NCBI GenBank assembly: GCA_035280425.1
Contig: DATEFW010000007.1
Location: 310,001 to 374,000, forward strand
Direction of reading: 5' to 3'
DNA from: QHXW01 sp035280425
GTDB lineage: Bacteria; Acidobacteriota; Terriglobia; Bryobacterales; Bryobacteraceae
DNA: 64,000 nucleotides
Positions 50,856 to 60,090 of the stretch are shown here, piece after piece. The position numbers were made by a program, and so were the translations under genes. The notes beneath the pieces are model-generated. The model ran no database searches. It was not told the DNA's origin and saw only the letters and a program-made list of their open reading frames with translations. Numbering within the stretch: the first letter of the stretch is position 1; each line of letters starts with the position of its first letter.

Positions 50856-53800
50856 CTAGAACATCAGCCGCAATTGCAGCTCGATCCTTCGGTTCCCCGC
50901 GTTGGCAGCCGGTCCGAAGCTCCCGGCCAGCGAATTCGCGCGGCCGAAAAACGGCGAGTTCAGATCGCCGGTGTACTGCCCCGGATTCGTGCTGTTCAGC
51001 AGGTTCCGCGCGGAAGCCGCCAGCACCAAGTTGAACCGGTGGTCGGTTGAGGCGTCGCCGAAAATGCTGTGGAAGCCACCTCCGCCGCCGCCCATCCGCA
51101 TTCCGCCCGGACCGCCGCGCCCGCCGCCGTGATCTCCACCGCGACCTCCGCCACCGCCGCCGCCCGCTCCGGGCATGGCGTTCGCCGAAGTTTCTTTCCG
51201 CGGCCCGAAACCGAACGTCCGCCCCACGCGCAGGTTGATCGTGAAATATCCCGGACCTTCGCCGTAATTGCGCGGAATCACCAGCGCTCCCGGCGGCGCG
51301 TTGAGATTGAAATTCCCGAAAGCCGTGTCCACTATTCCCGCGCCCGTCAGATCTCCGGCAAACGCCGGCCGCGACGTGAACACCGTATCGCCCAGCAGAT
51401 CGCGGCCCGTGGTGATATCGAACGGCGCACCCGACCGCACAATGATAAACGGGCTCAGCCGGATGTTGCCCTTCACCACAAACGACCCGCCCATCATGAA
51501 CCGATGCCGCGCGTCGAGCGATGACCGCCCATATTCATGGCTCAGATCGTACGGATTGGGCGCGATCGTCGTCGCTCCATCGGTGTCGCTCATCGCGCGG
51601 TTGAGCACGTAAAACGTGAACAGCGTGAAACTGCGGTTCAAGCGGCTCGTCAGATTCGCGATCATCTGGTTCTGGTTGAGAATGCCGGTCGATTCGTATT
51701 CGAAAATGTCGCCGATATCGCCGAACGGCCGTAGGCCGCTCCCCACAATCGCAGGATCGAACGTGCCCGCGAGCGGCGCATTGATGTCTCGCGCGCGCAA
51801 TAGATGCACGGCATGGGAATTCGTAAAGGTCACGGCAAACGTGGTGTTGCGCGGAAGCTGCCGCTCCACTCCGATCGCGGTCTGCATGATGTACGGCGTG
51901 CGCAAGTCTTTGCTGATGGAACGGATGCTCTGCGTCGTCTGGTCGCCCGTCAGACTGCCAATGGCCGGAACCACCGGGTAAAAATTCGGATTGATCACCA
52001 CGTACTGCTGCTGCGTGATTCCATTAAAGCGCTCCGCTTGCAACACCAGGCCCTCGCTGAAACGGTCGTAGAACATGCCGAATCCGCCGCGAACCACCGT
52101 CTTTCCCGGCCGGCTGCCGCGCGCTCCCGGCGCCCACGCAAAACCTACGCGCGGGCCGAGATCGTGCCAGTCGTGAATGTTGGTTTGTGTCTCGTAGCGC
52201 AGCCCCAGGCTCAGCGTCACGTTCGGCCGCAGCCGCCAGTCGTCCTGCACATACAGCCCAACATCGGTCTGTAACACGTCCGCTTCCGGTTTTCCCGCCG
52301 CAATCGTAAACTGGCTCGCCCCGCCTCCCAGCGCGCGAATCTCCTCCGGCGACATCCCCAGATTCTGGAAAACCGCCGTCCGCCGGTAGCGCTCGATGGA
52401 TTGTATCTGCTCCATCACCGGCTTGCCGTCCGGACCCAGCACGATCTGGTTCTGCGAGTCCAGTTCCGGCGCCGGCCCGCCCGAGAACGTAAACGTCCCG
52501 CCGAAGTTCTGCGGCGAAACATCCGTCAGGTCGATCGCGCGCGCCCGCACCCCGAATTTCACCACGTGCCTCCCCTGCACAATCGACGTGTAATTCTGCA
52601 GTTCCCAGTGATTCTGCCGGTTGATCGCGCGGCCCACTTGCGCCCCGCCGCCCGTGAATGCTTCGAGCACGCTGATCGCGGGAATGGAATTATTGCCGTT
52701 CTGATCCAGATTCTCCCGGATGAACTGAAAGCGCGTCTCGTTGACGGCCCGCGTGTTGATCACCGCCGTCTCGGTGAGCTGCAAAGTTTGCTCTGTGTCC
52801 AGCGTGTTGTAGGCGCGCGAGAGCAGTGAAAATTGCCCGATTCCCGCATCGTCCAGCCCCGTGCGCCGGTAGTGGTAACGCCCCGTCAGCGTGTTGTTCG
52901 TCGAAAGCTGGTAATCGATCCGCTGCCCGAAAGTTGTGCGGCGCTGCGGCGCCACTACGCCTTCGCTGAACGGAACGATGTTGAAGCTCGGATCGAGAAT
53001 CGTAGCGTTGATGATGGCGTTGTCGTCGATCTCCCGGCGCTCGAAATCCGTGAAGAACGAAGCCCGCTTGTTCATCGGCCCGCTCAGGTTGGCGCCATAC
53101 TCGCGCTGCTGATAGGGCGGTTTGTTCCCCGCGTACGGGTTGCGCGCGTTCAGCACGTCATCGCCGAAATTGAAATGAACCTGGCCGTGAAACTTGTCCG
53201 ACCCCGGCTTGGTGAACACTTCTATACGCCCGAAGCCCAGCCGGTCAAATTCCGCCGAGAACGGATTTTGATTGATCCGGATTTCCCGGATGGATGCCTT
53301 GGGCGGCAGCGTGCCGCCCGTAAATCCGTCAATGTAAATCTGCCCGCCGTTGGGTCCGGCCGACGGCCCGGCCAGAGCCTGTAGATCCGCCTGCAAATCG
53401 TCGGGATCGTCCGACAGCGCGTCCAGGTCCGCCCCGCGCAGCACCAGCGCGCTCGCGTTGTTCGAAGCCTCCGTGCTTACTGCCGCGCCCGGCTGGTCCT
53501 GCACCGTGACCTGCTGCTTTTCGAGCGAGACTTTCAGCCCGATATTCAGCGGCACCGGTTTTCCGGCCGCGATCTCGACCGCCGTGTTTTCGTACATCGC
53601 CATGCCCGCCGCAAAAGCCCGGACCGTGTAGCGTCCCGGCGCAAGATCCGTCGCGTGGAACGTGCCGTCAGCCGCCGTGGTCAACGTCTTCGAAACTCCG
53701 GCGAAATTTGTCAGCGTGACGGTCGCCCCGGGAATCACCGCGCCCGATTCGTCGGTAACCTGGCCGCGCAGCGCGCCTGCCGATGGCTGCGCCAGGCTCG

Positions 53801-53912
53801 TAGCGGCCGGCGCCAACGCCAGTAATGCCGCAGCGAAAATACGCAACCATCCGGTTACTTTTCCGCTCCGCCTCCGCACGTCCGCGGTGGAACGTTCTTC
53901 TGATGTCTGCAT
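50856..53912 (-). CDS. TonB-dependent receptor with carboxypeptidase-regulatory domain and glycine-rich loop
   Basis: 1018 residues. It has a signal peptide (IFAAALLALAPAATSLA), a carboxypeptidase-regulatory domain (GALRGQVTDESGAVIPGATV), and a plug with YIDGFTGGTLPPKASIREIR and AEFDRLGFGRIEVFTKPGSD. The beta-barrel ends IELQLRLMF. Near the C-terminus (about 915-960) is an extreme glycine-rich stretch mixed with arginine and histidine, before a final pair of barrel strands; it would sit in an extracellular loop. The gene follows the DUF5666-like gene by 2 bp. Ligand unknown. Confidence 0.9.
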   Translation of the reverse strand: MQTSEERSTADVRRRSGKVTGWLRIFAAALLALAPAATSLAQPSAGALRGQVTDESGAVIPGATVTLTNFAGVSKTLTTAADGTFHATDLAPGRYTVRAFAAGMAMYENTAVEIAAGKPVPLNIGLKVSLEKQQVTVQDQPGAAVSTEASNNASALVLRGADLDALSDDPDDLQADLQALAGPSAGPNGGQIYIDGFTGGTLPPKASIREIRINQNPFSAEFDRLGFGRIEVFTKPGSDKFHGQVHFNFGDDVLNARNPYAGNKPPYQQREYGANLSGPMNKRASFFTDFERREIDDNAIINATILDPSFNIVPFSEGVVAPQRRTTFGQRIDYQLSTNNTLTGRYHYRRTGLDDAGIGQFSLLSRAYNTLDTEQTLQLTETAVINTRAVNETRFQFIRENLDQNGNNSIPAISVLEAFTGGGAQVGRAINRQNHWELQNYTSIVQGRHVVKFGVRARAIDLTDVSPQNFGGTFTFSGGPAPELDSQNQIVLGPDGKPVMEQIQSIERYRRTAVFQNLGMSPEEIRALGGGASQFTIAAGKPEADVLQTDVGLYVQDDWRLRPNVTLSLGLRYETQTNIHDWHDLGPRVGFAWAPGARGSRPGKTVVRGGFGMFYDRFSEGLVLQAERFNGITQQQYVVINPNFYPVVPAIGSLTGDQTTQSIRSISKDLRTPYIMQTAIGVERQLPRNTTFAVTFTNSHAVHLLRARDINAPLAGTFDPAIVGSGLRPFGDIGDIFEYESTGILNQNQMIANLTSRLNRSFTLFTFYVLNRAMSDTDGATTIAPNPYDLSHEYGRSSLDARHRFMMGGSFVVKGNIRLSPFIIVRSGAPFDITTGRDLLGDTVFTSRPAFAGDLTGAGIVDTAFGNFNLNAPPGALVIPRNYGEGPGYFTINLRVGRTFGFGPRKETSANAMPGAGGGGGGGRGGDHGGGRGGPGGMRMGGGGGGFHSIFGDASTDHRFNLVLAASARNLLNSTNPGQYTGDLNSPFFGRANSLAGSFGPAANAGNRRIELQLRLMF

Positions 53913-53914
53913 AT

Positions 53915-55087
53915 TTATTGGGGAAGTCCGATATCGAAGTTCCAGCTCCCGAAGATCTGTTGGCCGCCCTCAGGCGCCGCCGTCAGCAACGGTTCCACGC
54001 CCGTTAAAAGATTGATTGCCGTTACGCTCGTGGGATCTGCTCCATTGGTCGCCGAAAGCATAATCGCGTCCCCCACTTTCAAATCCGTCAATGCCAGCGC
54101 CGGCATCCGCTCCAGCATGTCCTGAAAATCCATGCTGCCTCGCCGCATCCCGCCGCCCGGACCGCCTCCAGGCCCTCCGCCCGGCGGCCCGCCGCGCTTG
54201 AATCCTTCCGGACCCGGCACGCCCGCCGGCGGTCCACCGCCTCCCGGCCCGCCGCCTCCCGGTGCTCCGCCATTGCGCCGCGCCAGCATCATCGCCATCC
54301 ACGGCGCCAGCCGGTGCATCGCCGTGTCCGCGCTCAAGTGAATCGTCACCGGCTTATGCGTCACCAGATCCGTCAGCTTGATCTCCTTGGCATTCGCGTC
54401 GATCGACTTGATCACGCCCGCCACGTTGCGAAACGATCCCGAAACAATTTCCTCGGCTTTGATCCGCGTTCCGTCCGCGTTCTTCTCGCCGAGCGCCCGC
54501 ACCTGATCGCCGGCTTTCAAATCTGCAAATGATCCCGGCTTCGCATCCGCAAACCGCACCGAATCCGGCGCGTACCTGCGAAACGTCACCTGGTCGCCGG
54601 CTTCGATCACCACCGGCTTGTTCCCCTCGCGCGTCCGCACCGAGATCGTAATCTCTTTCTTTTCCGGATCGACCGCCGTCACCGGTCCCGCCACGCCGCG
54701 CTGCTTCCACTCCTCGCGGTCGCGCTCGTGTTTCTTCGCCAGCTCCGCTTTGGTCATGATCATCACCGCGGCCGCCGCAATCGATTTCTGGTCCGCCGCC
54801 ATGTGCCCCCGCACATAAACCCGGTCCCCTGCGGCGGTCTCGGCAAGCGAAATCCGCGCGGCTTTCTTCAGATCTTTTTCACCCGGAGGCACGCGCAGGA
54901 AAAGCGTTTTCTCATCCGTCGCGGCCGTGACCACCGCGCCCGAATCCGTTTTGACCGTGATCTGCCTGGCTCCGGCGTCGACCGCCGTCACTTCCCCGAT
55001 CACCCGGTCCAGCTTCGCCGGCTGCGCATACGCCACCACAGCCGCCAAAGCCAAAAGCGCGGAAATCCCCACTCTTCGAAAACGCAT
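53915..55087 (-). CDS. Exported DUF5666-like repeat protein with Gly/Pro-rich insert
   Basis: 390 residues with a signal peptide (ISALLALAAVVAYA). Three to four beta-barrel-like repeats recur: GEVTAVDAGARQITVKTDSG, GPVTAVDPEKKEITISVRTR and GVIKSIDANAKEIKLTDLVT. These match the general DUF5666 pattern. At about 270-320 a glycine/proline-rich stretch interrupts the chain before a final repeat. It stops 2 bp before the TonB-dependent receptor start, so the two are coexpressed and may work together at the outer membrane. Function unknown. Confidence 0.75.
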   Translation of the reverse strand: MRFRRVGISALLALAAVVAYAQPAKLDRVIGEVTAVDAGARQITVKTDSGAVVTAATDEKTLFLRVPPGEKDLKKAARISLAETAAGDRVYVRGHMAADQKSIAAAAVMIMTKAELAKKHERDREEWKQRGVAGPVTAVDPEKKEITISVRTREGNKPVVIEAGDQVTFRRYAPDSVRFADAKPGSFADLKAGDQVRALGEKNADGTRIKAEEIVSGSFRNVAGVIKSIDANAKEIKLTDLVTHKPVTIHLSADTAMHRLAPWMAMMLARRNGGAPGGGGPGGGGPPAGVPGPEGFKRGGPPGGGPGGGPGGGMRRGSMDFQDMLERMPALALTDLKVGDAIMLSATNGADPTSVTAINLLTGVEPLLTAAPEGGQQIFGSWNFDIGLPQ

Positions 55088-55184
55088 TAATAAGGGGGCG
55101 AAACGTCAGCCCGATTGGTTACTGAGGTTCTTGGCTAAATTGCCTGCGGTTCCGACGGCATCGCACGTTTCACCGCCGCCCGCG

Positions 55185-56561
55185 TCATGCCCTGCCCGCT
55201 CCCGCCTGTAGCTGCCGGTCCCGCTTTTCCATGTCCCGCGCAATCGTCCGCGACCCCGCAAAAAGCACCAGCGCCAGCCCCGCCGAGAATGCCGGGATCA
55301 CGTACATCGCCTGCTGCAAGCCCACCGCCTTCGCCGCTTCGGTAATCGTGGCCGAGCCCGCCATCGCCGCCGCGCGTCGCGCCATCATGTCGCTCAACCG
55401 GCCCGTCACCAGCGGCCCGAACGACGCCCCGCAAAGATACATCACCATGAAGTAAACCGACATCGCCGTGCCCCGGAGCGCCGGCGCAACGATATCATGA
55501 ATCGCCGAATACACCATCCCGTAATACGTGTTCAACAGCCCGTACGCCGCGCACATCAGTACGACCGTCGGCGCCCACGCTCCTGCCGGCTCCTCCACCG
55601 ACCACAACGCCAGCGGCGCCGCAGCGAGCGCCAGCGCCGAGGCCGCCAGCATCCTCCCGTTCGAACGTTTGCGCCGTGCGTAATCGCCCGCAATTCCGCC
55701 CGTCAACGCCGCGAACACGCCCGCGATCACGTGCCCAACTCCCAGCCAGAATCCCGACCGCGCCACCGATAGCCCGTGAAAGCGCGTCAAAAACGCCGGC
55801 AAAAACGTCCCCAGCGCATACAGATTGAAATTGATCAGCGCGCCTGACGCGATAATCCACCACAGCGTCGGAATCCGCACCAGCGACCATGGCGAAATAT
55901 GCGCGCCGGCGCTCGCGTGCCCGTCCGACGCTCCCCGCTCCGGTTCCGCGAGCAACATCACCGCCGGAATCAGCAGCAGCGCCGGAGCCGCCGCAATCAT
56001 CAGCGCCGCGCGCCAACCCAGCGCCTGCGCCACCGGCCCGCTCACCATGTAGCTCAGCCCCGCTCCCAGCGGCACCGCCAGCATAAAAAACGCCAGCGCC
56101 CGCGACCGCTTGTGTGCCGGAAACAAATCGCCGATCCAGCTCGTTCCCGCCGGCGCGCACACCGCTTCCCCAACTCCTACCCCGAGCCGCGTCACCACCA
56201 GCATCGCGTAGCTCGTGACCAACCCCGCGCCCGCCGTCAGCCCGCTCCAAACCAGCATCCCGAGCCCCAGCAGCTTCTTCCTGCTCCAGGAATCCGCGAG
56301 CCGCCCGAACGGCACCCCAACCACCGCGTACAGCACCGTGAATATCGTGCCCAGCACGCCAAGCTGCGTATCGGTGAGATGAAACTCCTTCCGGATCGGC
56401 TCCGCCAGCGGCCCCAGCGTCTGCCGGTCGTAGAAATTCAACAGGTTGACAGCGAACAGCACCGCCAGCGCAACTCCCGGCCCGCTCCGCCAGGACGCGC
56501 GTCGCTCCACCTCGCCACCGGACACCGGCGCCGGAATTCCCGTTGCTCTGGGGCTGGCCAT
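55185..56561 (-). CDS. MFS transporter, spinster-like
   Basis: 458 residues, 12 TM helices. The N-terminus NLLNFYDRQTLGPLAEPIRKEFHLTD and the loop GVPFGRLADSWSRKKLLGLG resemble the spinster-like MFS branch. GVGVGEAVCAPAGTSWIGDLFP fits the same branch. The substrate cannot be read; family members move organic acids, sphingolipids or aromatic acids. It is a single gene with no coupled neighbour. Confidence 0.88.
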   Translation of the reverse strand: MASPRATGIPAPVSGGEVERRASWRSGPGVALAVLFAVNLLNFYDRQTLGPLAEPIRKEFHLTDTQLGVLGTIFTVLYAVVGVPFGRLADSWSRKKLLGLGMLVWSGLTAGAGLVTSYAMLVVTRLGVGVGEAVCAPAGTSWIGDLFPAHKRSRALAFFMLAVPLGAGLSYMVSGPVAQALGWRAALMIAAAPALLLIPAVMLLAEPERGASDGHASAGAHISPWSLVRIPTLWWIIASGALINFNLYALGTFLPAFLTRFHGLSVARSGFWLGVGHVIAGVFAALTGGIAGDYARRKRSNGRMLAASALALAAAPLALWSVEEPAGAWAPTVVLMCAAYGLLNTYYGMVYSAIHDIVAPALRGTAMSVYFMVMYLCGASFGPLVTGRLSDMMARRAAAMAGSATITEAAKAVGLQQAMYVIPAFSAGLALVLFAGSRTIARDMEKRDRQLQAGAGRA

Positions 56562-56608
56562 GCGGTCTCCAAGTGTAGCGCAGCCATCGCGCGCTATCCT
56601 GCTCCTAA

Positions 56609-57448
56609 GTGCACATCCTCCAATTCACGCCTCTGGTCTTCGCCATCGCGGCGCTCGCCGGATTTTTGGGCGCGCTCACCGGATTGGGCGGCGGCGTTAT
56701 CGTCACTCCCGCACTCACCCTCTTACTCGGCGTCGATCTCCGCTACGCCATCGGCGCGAGCCTCGTCTCGGTCATCGCTACGTCTTCCGGCGCCGCAGCC
56801 GCCTACGTCCGCGAGGGCTTTTCCAACATCCGCATCGGCATGTTTCTCGAAATCGCCACCACCTTCGGCGCGCTCGCCGGCGCATTCCTCGCCGCCCGGA
56901 CTCCAACCTCCGCGCTCGCCATCATCTTCGGCGCCGTCCTGCTGCATGCCGCATGGCAGTCCAGCCGCGGCCAACTCGAAGACGCCGCCGGTGACGCCCC
57001 TTCCGATTCCCTCGCCGCGCGTCTCAAGCTCGACGGCAGCTATCCCACCGACGCCGGCCCGCAGCACTATCCCGTCCACCGCGTCAAAACCGGCTTCGCG
57101 CTCATGTTCGGCGCTGGCGCCATTTCCGGCCTCCTCGGTATCGGCTCCGGCGCGCTCAAAGTCATCGCTATGGATCAGGCCATGCGCATCCCGTTCAAGG
57201 TTTCGACCACCACCAGCAACTTCATGATCGGCGTCACCGCCGCTGCCAGCGCCGGAGTTTATCTCAGCCGCGGCTATGTCGATCCGGGCCTCGCCATGCC
57301 CGTCATGCTCGGCGTGCTCTCCGGCTCAATCCTCGGCGCACGTCATTTGATCGGCGCGCGCACCCGCGTTCTACGCCGCGTTTTCGCCTGGGTGGTCGCG
57401 CTGATGGCTCTTGAAATGATCTTCAGCGGATTTACAGGAAGAATTTGA
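56609..57448 (+). CDS. TauE/SafE family membrane transporter
   Basis: 279 residues with about eight TM helices. The duplicated family motif appears as GFLGALTGLGGGVIVTPALT near residue 20 and GAISGLLGIGSGALKVIAMD near 170. The family exports sulfur-containing anions such as sulfite or sulfoacetate, but many members are uncharacterised. GTG 56609 is the start. It is directly followed by a DUF1634 gene, a common pairing. Confidence 0.88.
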   Translation: MHILQFTPLVFAIAALAGFLGALTGLGGGVIVTPALTLLLGVDLRYAIGASLVSVIATSSGAAAAYVREGFSNIRIGMFLEIATTFGALAGAFLAARTPTSALAIIFGAVLLHAAWQSSRGQLEDAAGDAPSDSLAARLKLDGSYPTDAGPQHYPVHRVKTGFALMFGAGAISGLLGIGSGALKVIAMDQAMRIPFKVSTTTSNFMIGVTAAASAGVYLSRGYVDPGLAMPVMLGVLSGSILGARHLIGARTRVLRRVFAWVVALMALEMIFSGFTGRI

Positions 57449-57823
57449 ATGAATAAATGGAATGACGAGCGTCTCGAGCGGATCATCAGCACGCTGCTCC
57501 AAACCGGCGTCCTGCTCTCGGCCGCAATCGCGCTGGGCGCGGGCGCCTGCTACCTCATCCGCCACGGCCATGAGCCGGTCGCCTACAACGTGTTCCGCGG
57601 CGAGCCCCCGGCTTACCGCAGCGTCCCAGGAGTGATTCGTGCCGTTTCGCCTTCAAACTGCCGCGCCATCATCCAGCTTGGACTTCTTTTCCTGATCGCG
57701 ACGCCCATCGCGCGCGTCGCTTTCTCGCTGGTCGCCTTCGCTCTCGAGCGCGACCGCGCCTACGTTGCCATCACCCTGATTGTCCTGATTGTTCTGCTCT
57801 ACAGCCTCATCGGCGAGCACTAA
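57449..57823 (+). CDS. DUF1634 membrane protein
   Basis: 124 residues with three TM helices (TGVLLSAAIALGAGACYLI, IIQLGLLFLIATPIARVAFS, AYVAITLIVLIVLLYSLI). The opening NDERLERIISTLLQTGVLLS is typical of DUF1634. Its ATG directly follows the TauE-family TGA. The family is usually encoded beside TauE-like transporters and may be an accessory subunit; its biochemical role is not known. Confidence 0.82.
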   Translation: MNKWNDERLERIISTLLQTGVLLSAAIALGAGACYLIRHGHEPVAYNVFRGEPPAYRSVPGVIRAVSPSNCRAIIQLGLLFLIATPIARVAFSLVAFALERDRAYVAITLIVLIVLLYSLIGEH

Positions 57824-57837
57824 TCCCGGCGCTCGCG

Positions 57838-59181
57838 CTAGCTCTTCTTCACCGTCACCGACCCGCGGTCCGTCGTCAGCGTAATCACCGGCCCCGTTCC
57901 GGTCTTGCCCTTGAGCGATGCTCCCGGCCCTTCGGTCGCCGTTTGCAGCGGATCGCCGTATTCGTTGCGCGCTTCCCCTCGCGAGGTTGAGGCCCGCAGC
58001 TCGAACTTCGCCGATTCCGGCAATTCGAGATCGATGTTTCCCGAGCGGCTCTTGGCGTCAATCTTCGCCAGCGGTGTCTTGCCCGGCTTCAGATCGATGT
58101 CCCCGCGCTCGGTCTCGAGCTCCAGCGATTGCGTGAAGTCCTCCATATGGATGTCTTTCGAGCGTGTCACCAGCCGGATCGGCCCGACTAAATTGGATGC
58201 CGTCAGATCGCCCAGGTCCATCGTGATCGTGCCGGCCACCTGCGCCACGTTGAGATCCGTATTCGGTGTTTCCAGATGCAGCGGTTTGGCCAGATTCTTG
58301 AATTGCAGCGTCCCCGAGTACGAGCCGTTCACCGTCACCTGCCCGGCGATGTTCTCCAGTTCGATATCCGTCCCTTTACCCTCGATACTGACGTTGCCCT
58401 TCACGCCCACCGCCCGCACGACATCGCTGCGCTGCAGCGCGACCTTGGCGTTGCCGCCGACGTTGCTCAGCCGCACTCCCGCATTGCCGCTTTCGATGTC
58501 CACGCCCCCGCCGATGTCGTTGATGTCGTAATCGCCGTAGCTCCCGCGGCCTTCAATCGTCGCCCCGCGCGGCACTGTGACTTCCAGATCGCACGAAATG
58601 CGCCGCGCGTGAGATGCTTTCTCCTGGTTTGTGCGTACCACGATCTTGTCACCGTCCTGAACAATTTCGAGCGGCGTTTCGTGATCCGCCTGGTCCGAGT
58701 CCGTCTGGTTGAACGCCCGGATCATTTTATGTTCTTCGACTTTTACCTCCGGGTCGTCTGAGCCGTTCACCCGGATATTGCCGCGCAGATTTTCAAACCG
58801 CACATAGACCGGCCCTTTGGCGGGTTTCTGGGTGGTCGCATGATAATCGAATTGCTCGCCGAACATTTCCAGGCCGGTGTTTCCCCAGCGCGGGAAATGC
58901 ACGCCGTGCCGGTCCGCCGCATACATGCCCGAGCCAATGATGCACAGCAAAACGATCAGCATCACCTCTCCCGCGGAGAGGCCGCGCTGGCGAATCGGCT
59001 TCTCGCCCGCCGCGTCCACCAGCACCTCGATTAAACGCGCCACGCCCCACAGGATCAGGATGAACGGCCAGTAGCGCGCAAAAAGCTGGAATAGTGGAAT
59101 CTCCTGCCACAGGTTGCGCGCCAGAAACAAGACGCCGATCAGAATCAGAATCAGCGGCCCGGTAATCGATCTCGGCCTCAC
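57838..59181 (-). CDS. Membrane protein with DUF4097-type beta-repeat domain (envelope response)
   Basis: 447 residues from GTG 59181, with GGGAGG upstream and GTGA overlap with the preceding gene. Two TM helices at about 10-27 and 30-50 belong to a LiaF/DUF5668-like region (ILILIGVLFLARNLWQEIPL, YWPFILILWGVARLIEVLV). A third TM (about 75-90) is followed by a long beta-repeat domain (GDYDINDIGGGVDIESGNAG, GNVSIEGKGTDIELENIAGQ, SGNIDLELPESAKFELRAST) of DUF4097 type. It is the last gene of the sigma-factor operon and probably its effector or sensor. Confidence 0.8.
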   Translation of the reverse strand: MRPRSITGPLILILIGVLFLARNLWQEIPLFQLFARYWPFILILWGVARLIEVLVDAAGEKPIRQRGLSAGEVMLIVLLCIIGSGMYAADRHGVHFPRWGNTGLEMFGEQFDYHATTQKPAKGPVYVRFENLRGNIRVNGSDDPEVKVEEHKMIRAFNQTDSDQADHETPLEIVQDGDKIVVRTNQEKASHARRISCDLEVTVPRGATIEGRGSYGDYDINDIGGGVDIESGNAGVRLSNVGGNAKVALQRSDVVRAVGVKGNVSIEGKGTDIELENIAGQVTVNGSYSGTLQFKNLAKPLHLETPNTDLNVAQVAGTITMDLGDLTASNLVGPIRLVTRSKDIHMEDFTQSLELETERGDIDLKPGKTPLAKIDAKSRSGNIDLELPESAKFELRASTSRGEARNEYGDPLQTATEGPGASLKGKTGTGPVITLTTDRGSVTVKKS

Positions 59182-59375
59182 GACACGCCTCCCGGTGTCG
59201 GCCCCGGCCGGGACATTCTGCCCGCCAGCGTCAGCAACCCGACCACGATTAAAATCACCGGCCAGGTCTGATGAAAGCTCCACGCCGTGAAGTGATCCAG
59301 CGCGAACAGCGTGCCGATCGTAATCAGAATGATCGGCCCGCGTACCGCCCTCACAAACTCGTTACCGCTGATCAT
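59178..59375 (-). CDS. Small DUF5668-like membrane protein
   Basis: 65 residues starting MISGNEFVRAVRGP with an ideal AGGAGGTG ribosome-binding site. Two TM segments (IILITIGTLFALDHF, WPVILIVVGLLTLAGRM) form the LiaF/DUF5668-type hairpin also seen at the C-terminus of the gene before it and the N-terminus of the gene after it. It overlaps both neighbours (14 bp and 4 bp). Probably part of one membrane complex. Confidence 0.75.
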   Translation of the reverse strand: MISGNEFVRAVRGPIILITIGTLFALDHFTAWSFHQTWPVILIVVGLLTLAGRMSRPGPTPGGVS

Positions 59376-60081
59376 GGTGCACCTCCTGCCGGTTCTCCGC
59401 CGGCGGCTGCGCCTGGTTGGGTCCCATTCCCGCCAGCCGTGCGTACAGCAGATAAAGCCCAAATAAGATCAACAGCACCGGCCAGTAGCGTATGACCCTT
59501 TCGAACGGAATGATGTCGGTGGTATTGAGCAGCAGCAGCATGCCTACGATAATCAGCACCACCGCGCCTGCCGGAAAGCGCGACCCGCGCACATGCAAGT
59601 CGATTAAACTCGATATTTCGTCCACCTGTTCGCCCGCGCGCCGTTTTCGCGCGGTGTGATACGCTTCCAGGCCCATGTAAAACACCCACGCCGCGATCAG
59701 GATCCCGAACAGCGGCTCCAGGCCCATCGCCGCGTTCGAGCTGACAATGCTCACCAGCAGCCCGAATATGATCGCGTGGACCAGTCCTTTGGCGTATTGT
59801 CCGTTGTAAATCGCGCCGACACCGGGAATAATCAGTCCCAGCGCCAGCGCCAGCCCTGGAGAAACAGCGGGATCCGCAACCCGCTCTTGCGGAACCGGAG
59901 CGTGGTATGGATCCGTTGATGCCGGCGGTGGAGGAGTCGCTGGAGCGGTCGCAGCGGCCGGCACGTGCTCCTCGCAAAAAATCGTGCCCTGCGCCGGCCG
60001 CTTGCACACTTCGCAAAGCGGCTTGCCGCAGCTCCGGCAGAAAGCCGCGGCCGGAGTTTCTGGATGATTGAGACAGTTCAT
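59362..60081 (-). CDS. Zinc-finger membrane protein with DUF5668-like C-terminus
   Basis: 239 residues. The N-terminus is a B-box-like zinc finger (CLNHPETPAAAFCRSCGKPL, CEVCKRP, FCEEH). A proline-rich linker leads to membrane segments (ALALGLIIPGVGAIYNGQYA resembles a TM2-type motif; LVHAIIFGLLVSIV) and a C-terminal hydrophobic hairpin (GAVVLIIVGMLLLLNTTDII, YWPVLLILFGLYLLY). It begins 9 bp after the anti-sigma gene. Probable signalling or scaffold component; role inferred from the operon. Confidence 0.78.
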   Translation of the reverse strand: MNCLNHPETPAAAFCRSCGKPLCEVCKRPAQGTIFCEEHVPAAATAPATPPPPASTDPYHAPVPQERVADPAVSPGLALALGLIIPGVGAIYNGQYAKGLVHAIIFGLLVSIVSSNAAMGLEPLFGILIAAWVFYMGLEAYHTARKRRAGEQVDEISSLIDLHVRGSRFPAGAVVLIIVGMLLLLNTTDIIPFERVIRYWPVLLILFGLYLLYARLAGMGPNQAQPPAENRQEVHHDQR

Positions 60082-60090
60082 ATAAATCCC

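Noticed and set aside
51040..51190. Possible short tandem repeat array or CRISPR-like region
   Set aside because: The repeats are glycine codons of a low-complexity protein segment, irregular in length and without spacers.
54130..54290. Repetitive DNA tract
   Set aside because: Explained by the Gly/Pro-rich segment of the DUF5666-like protein.
55899..57227. 442-codon plus-strand frame spanning an MFS gene antisense and the TauE-type gene
   Set aside because: Arginine- and serine/proline-rich shadow translation; both real genes are clear in other frames.
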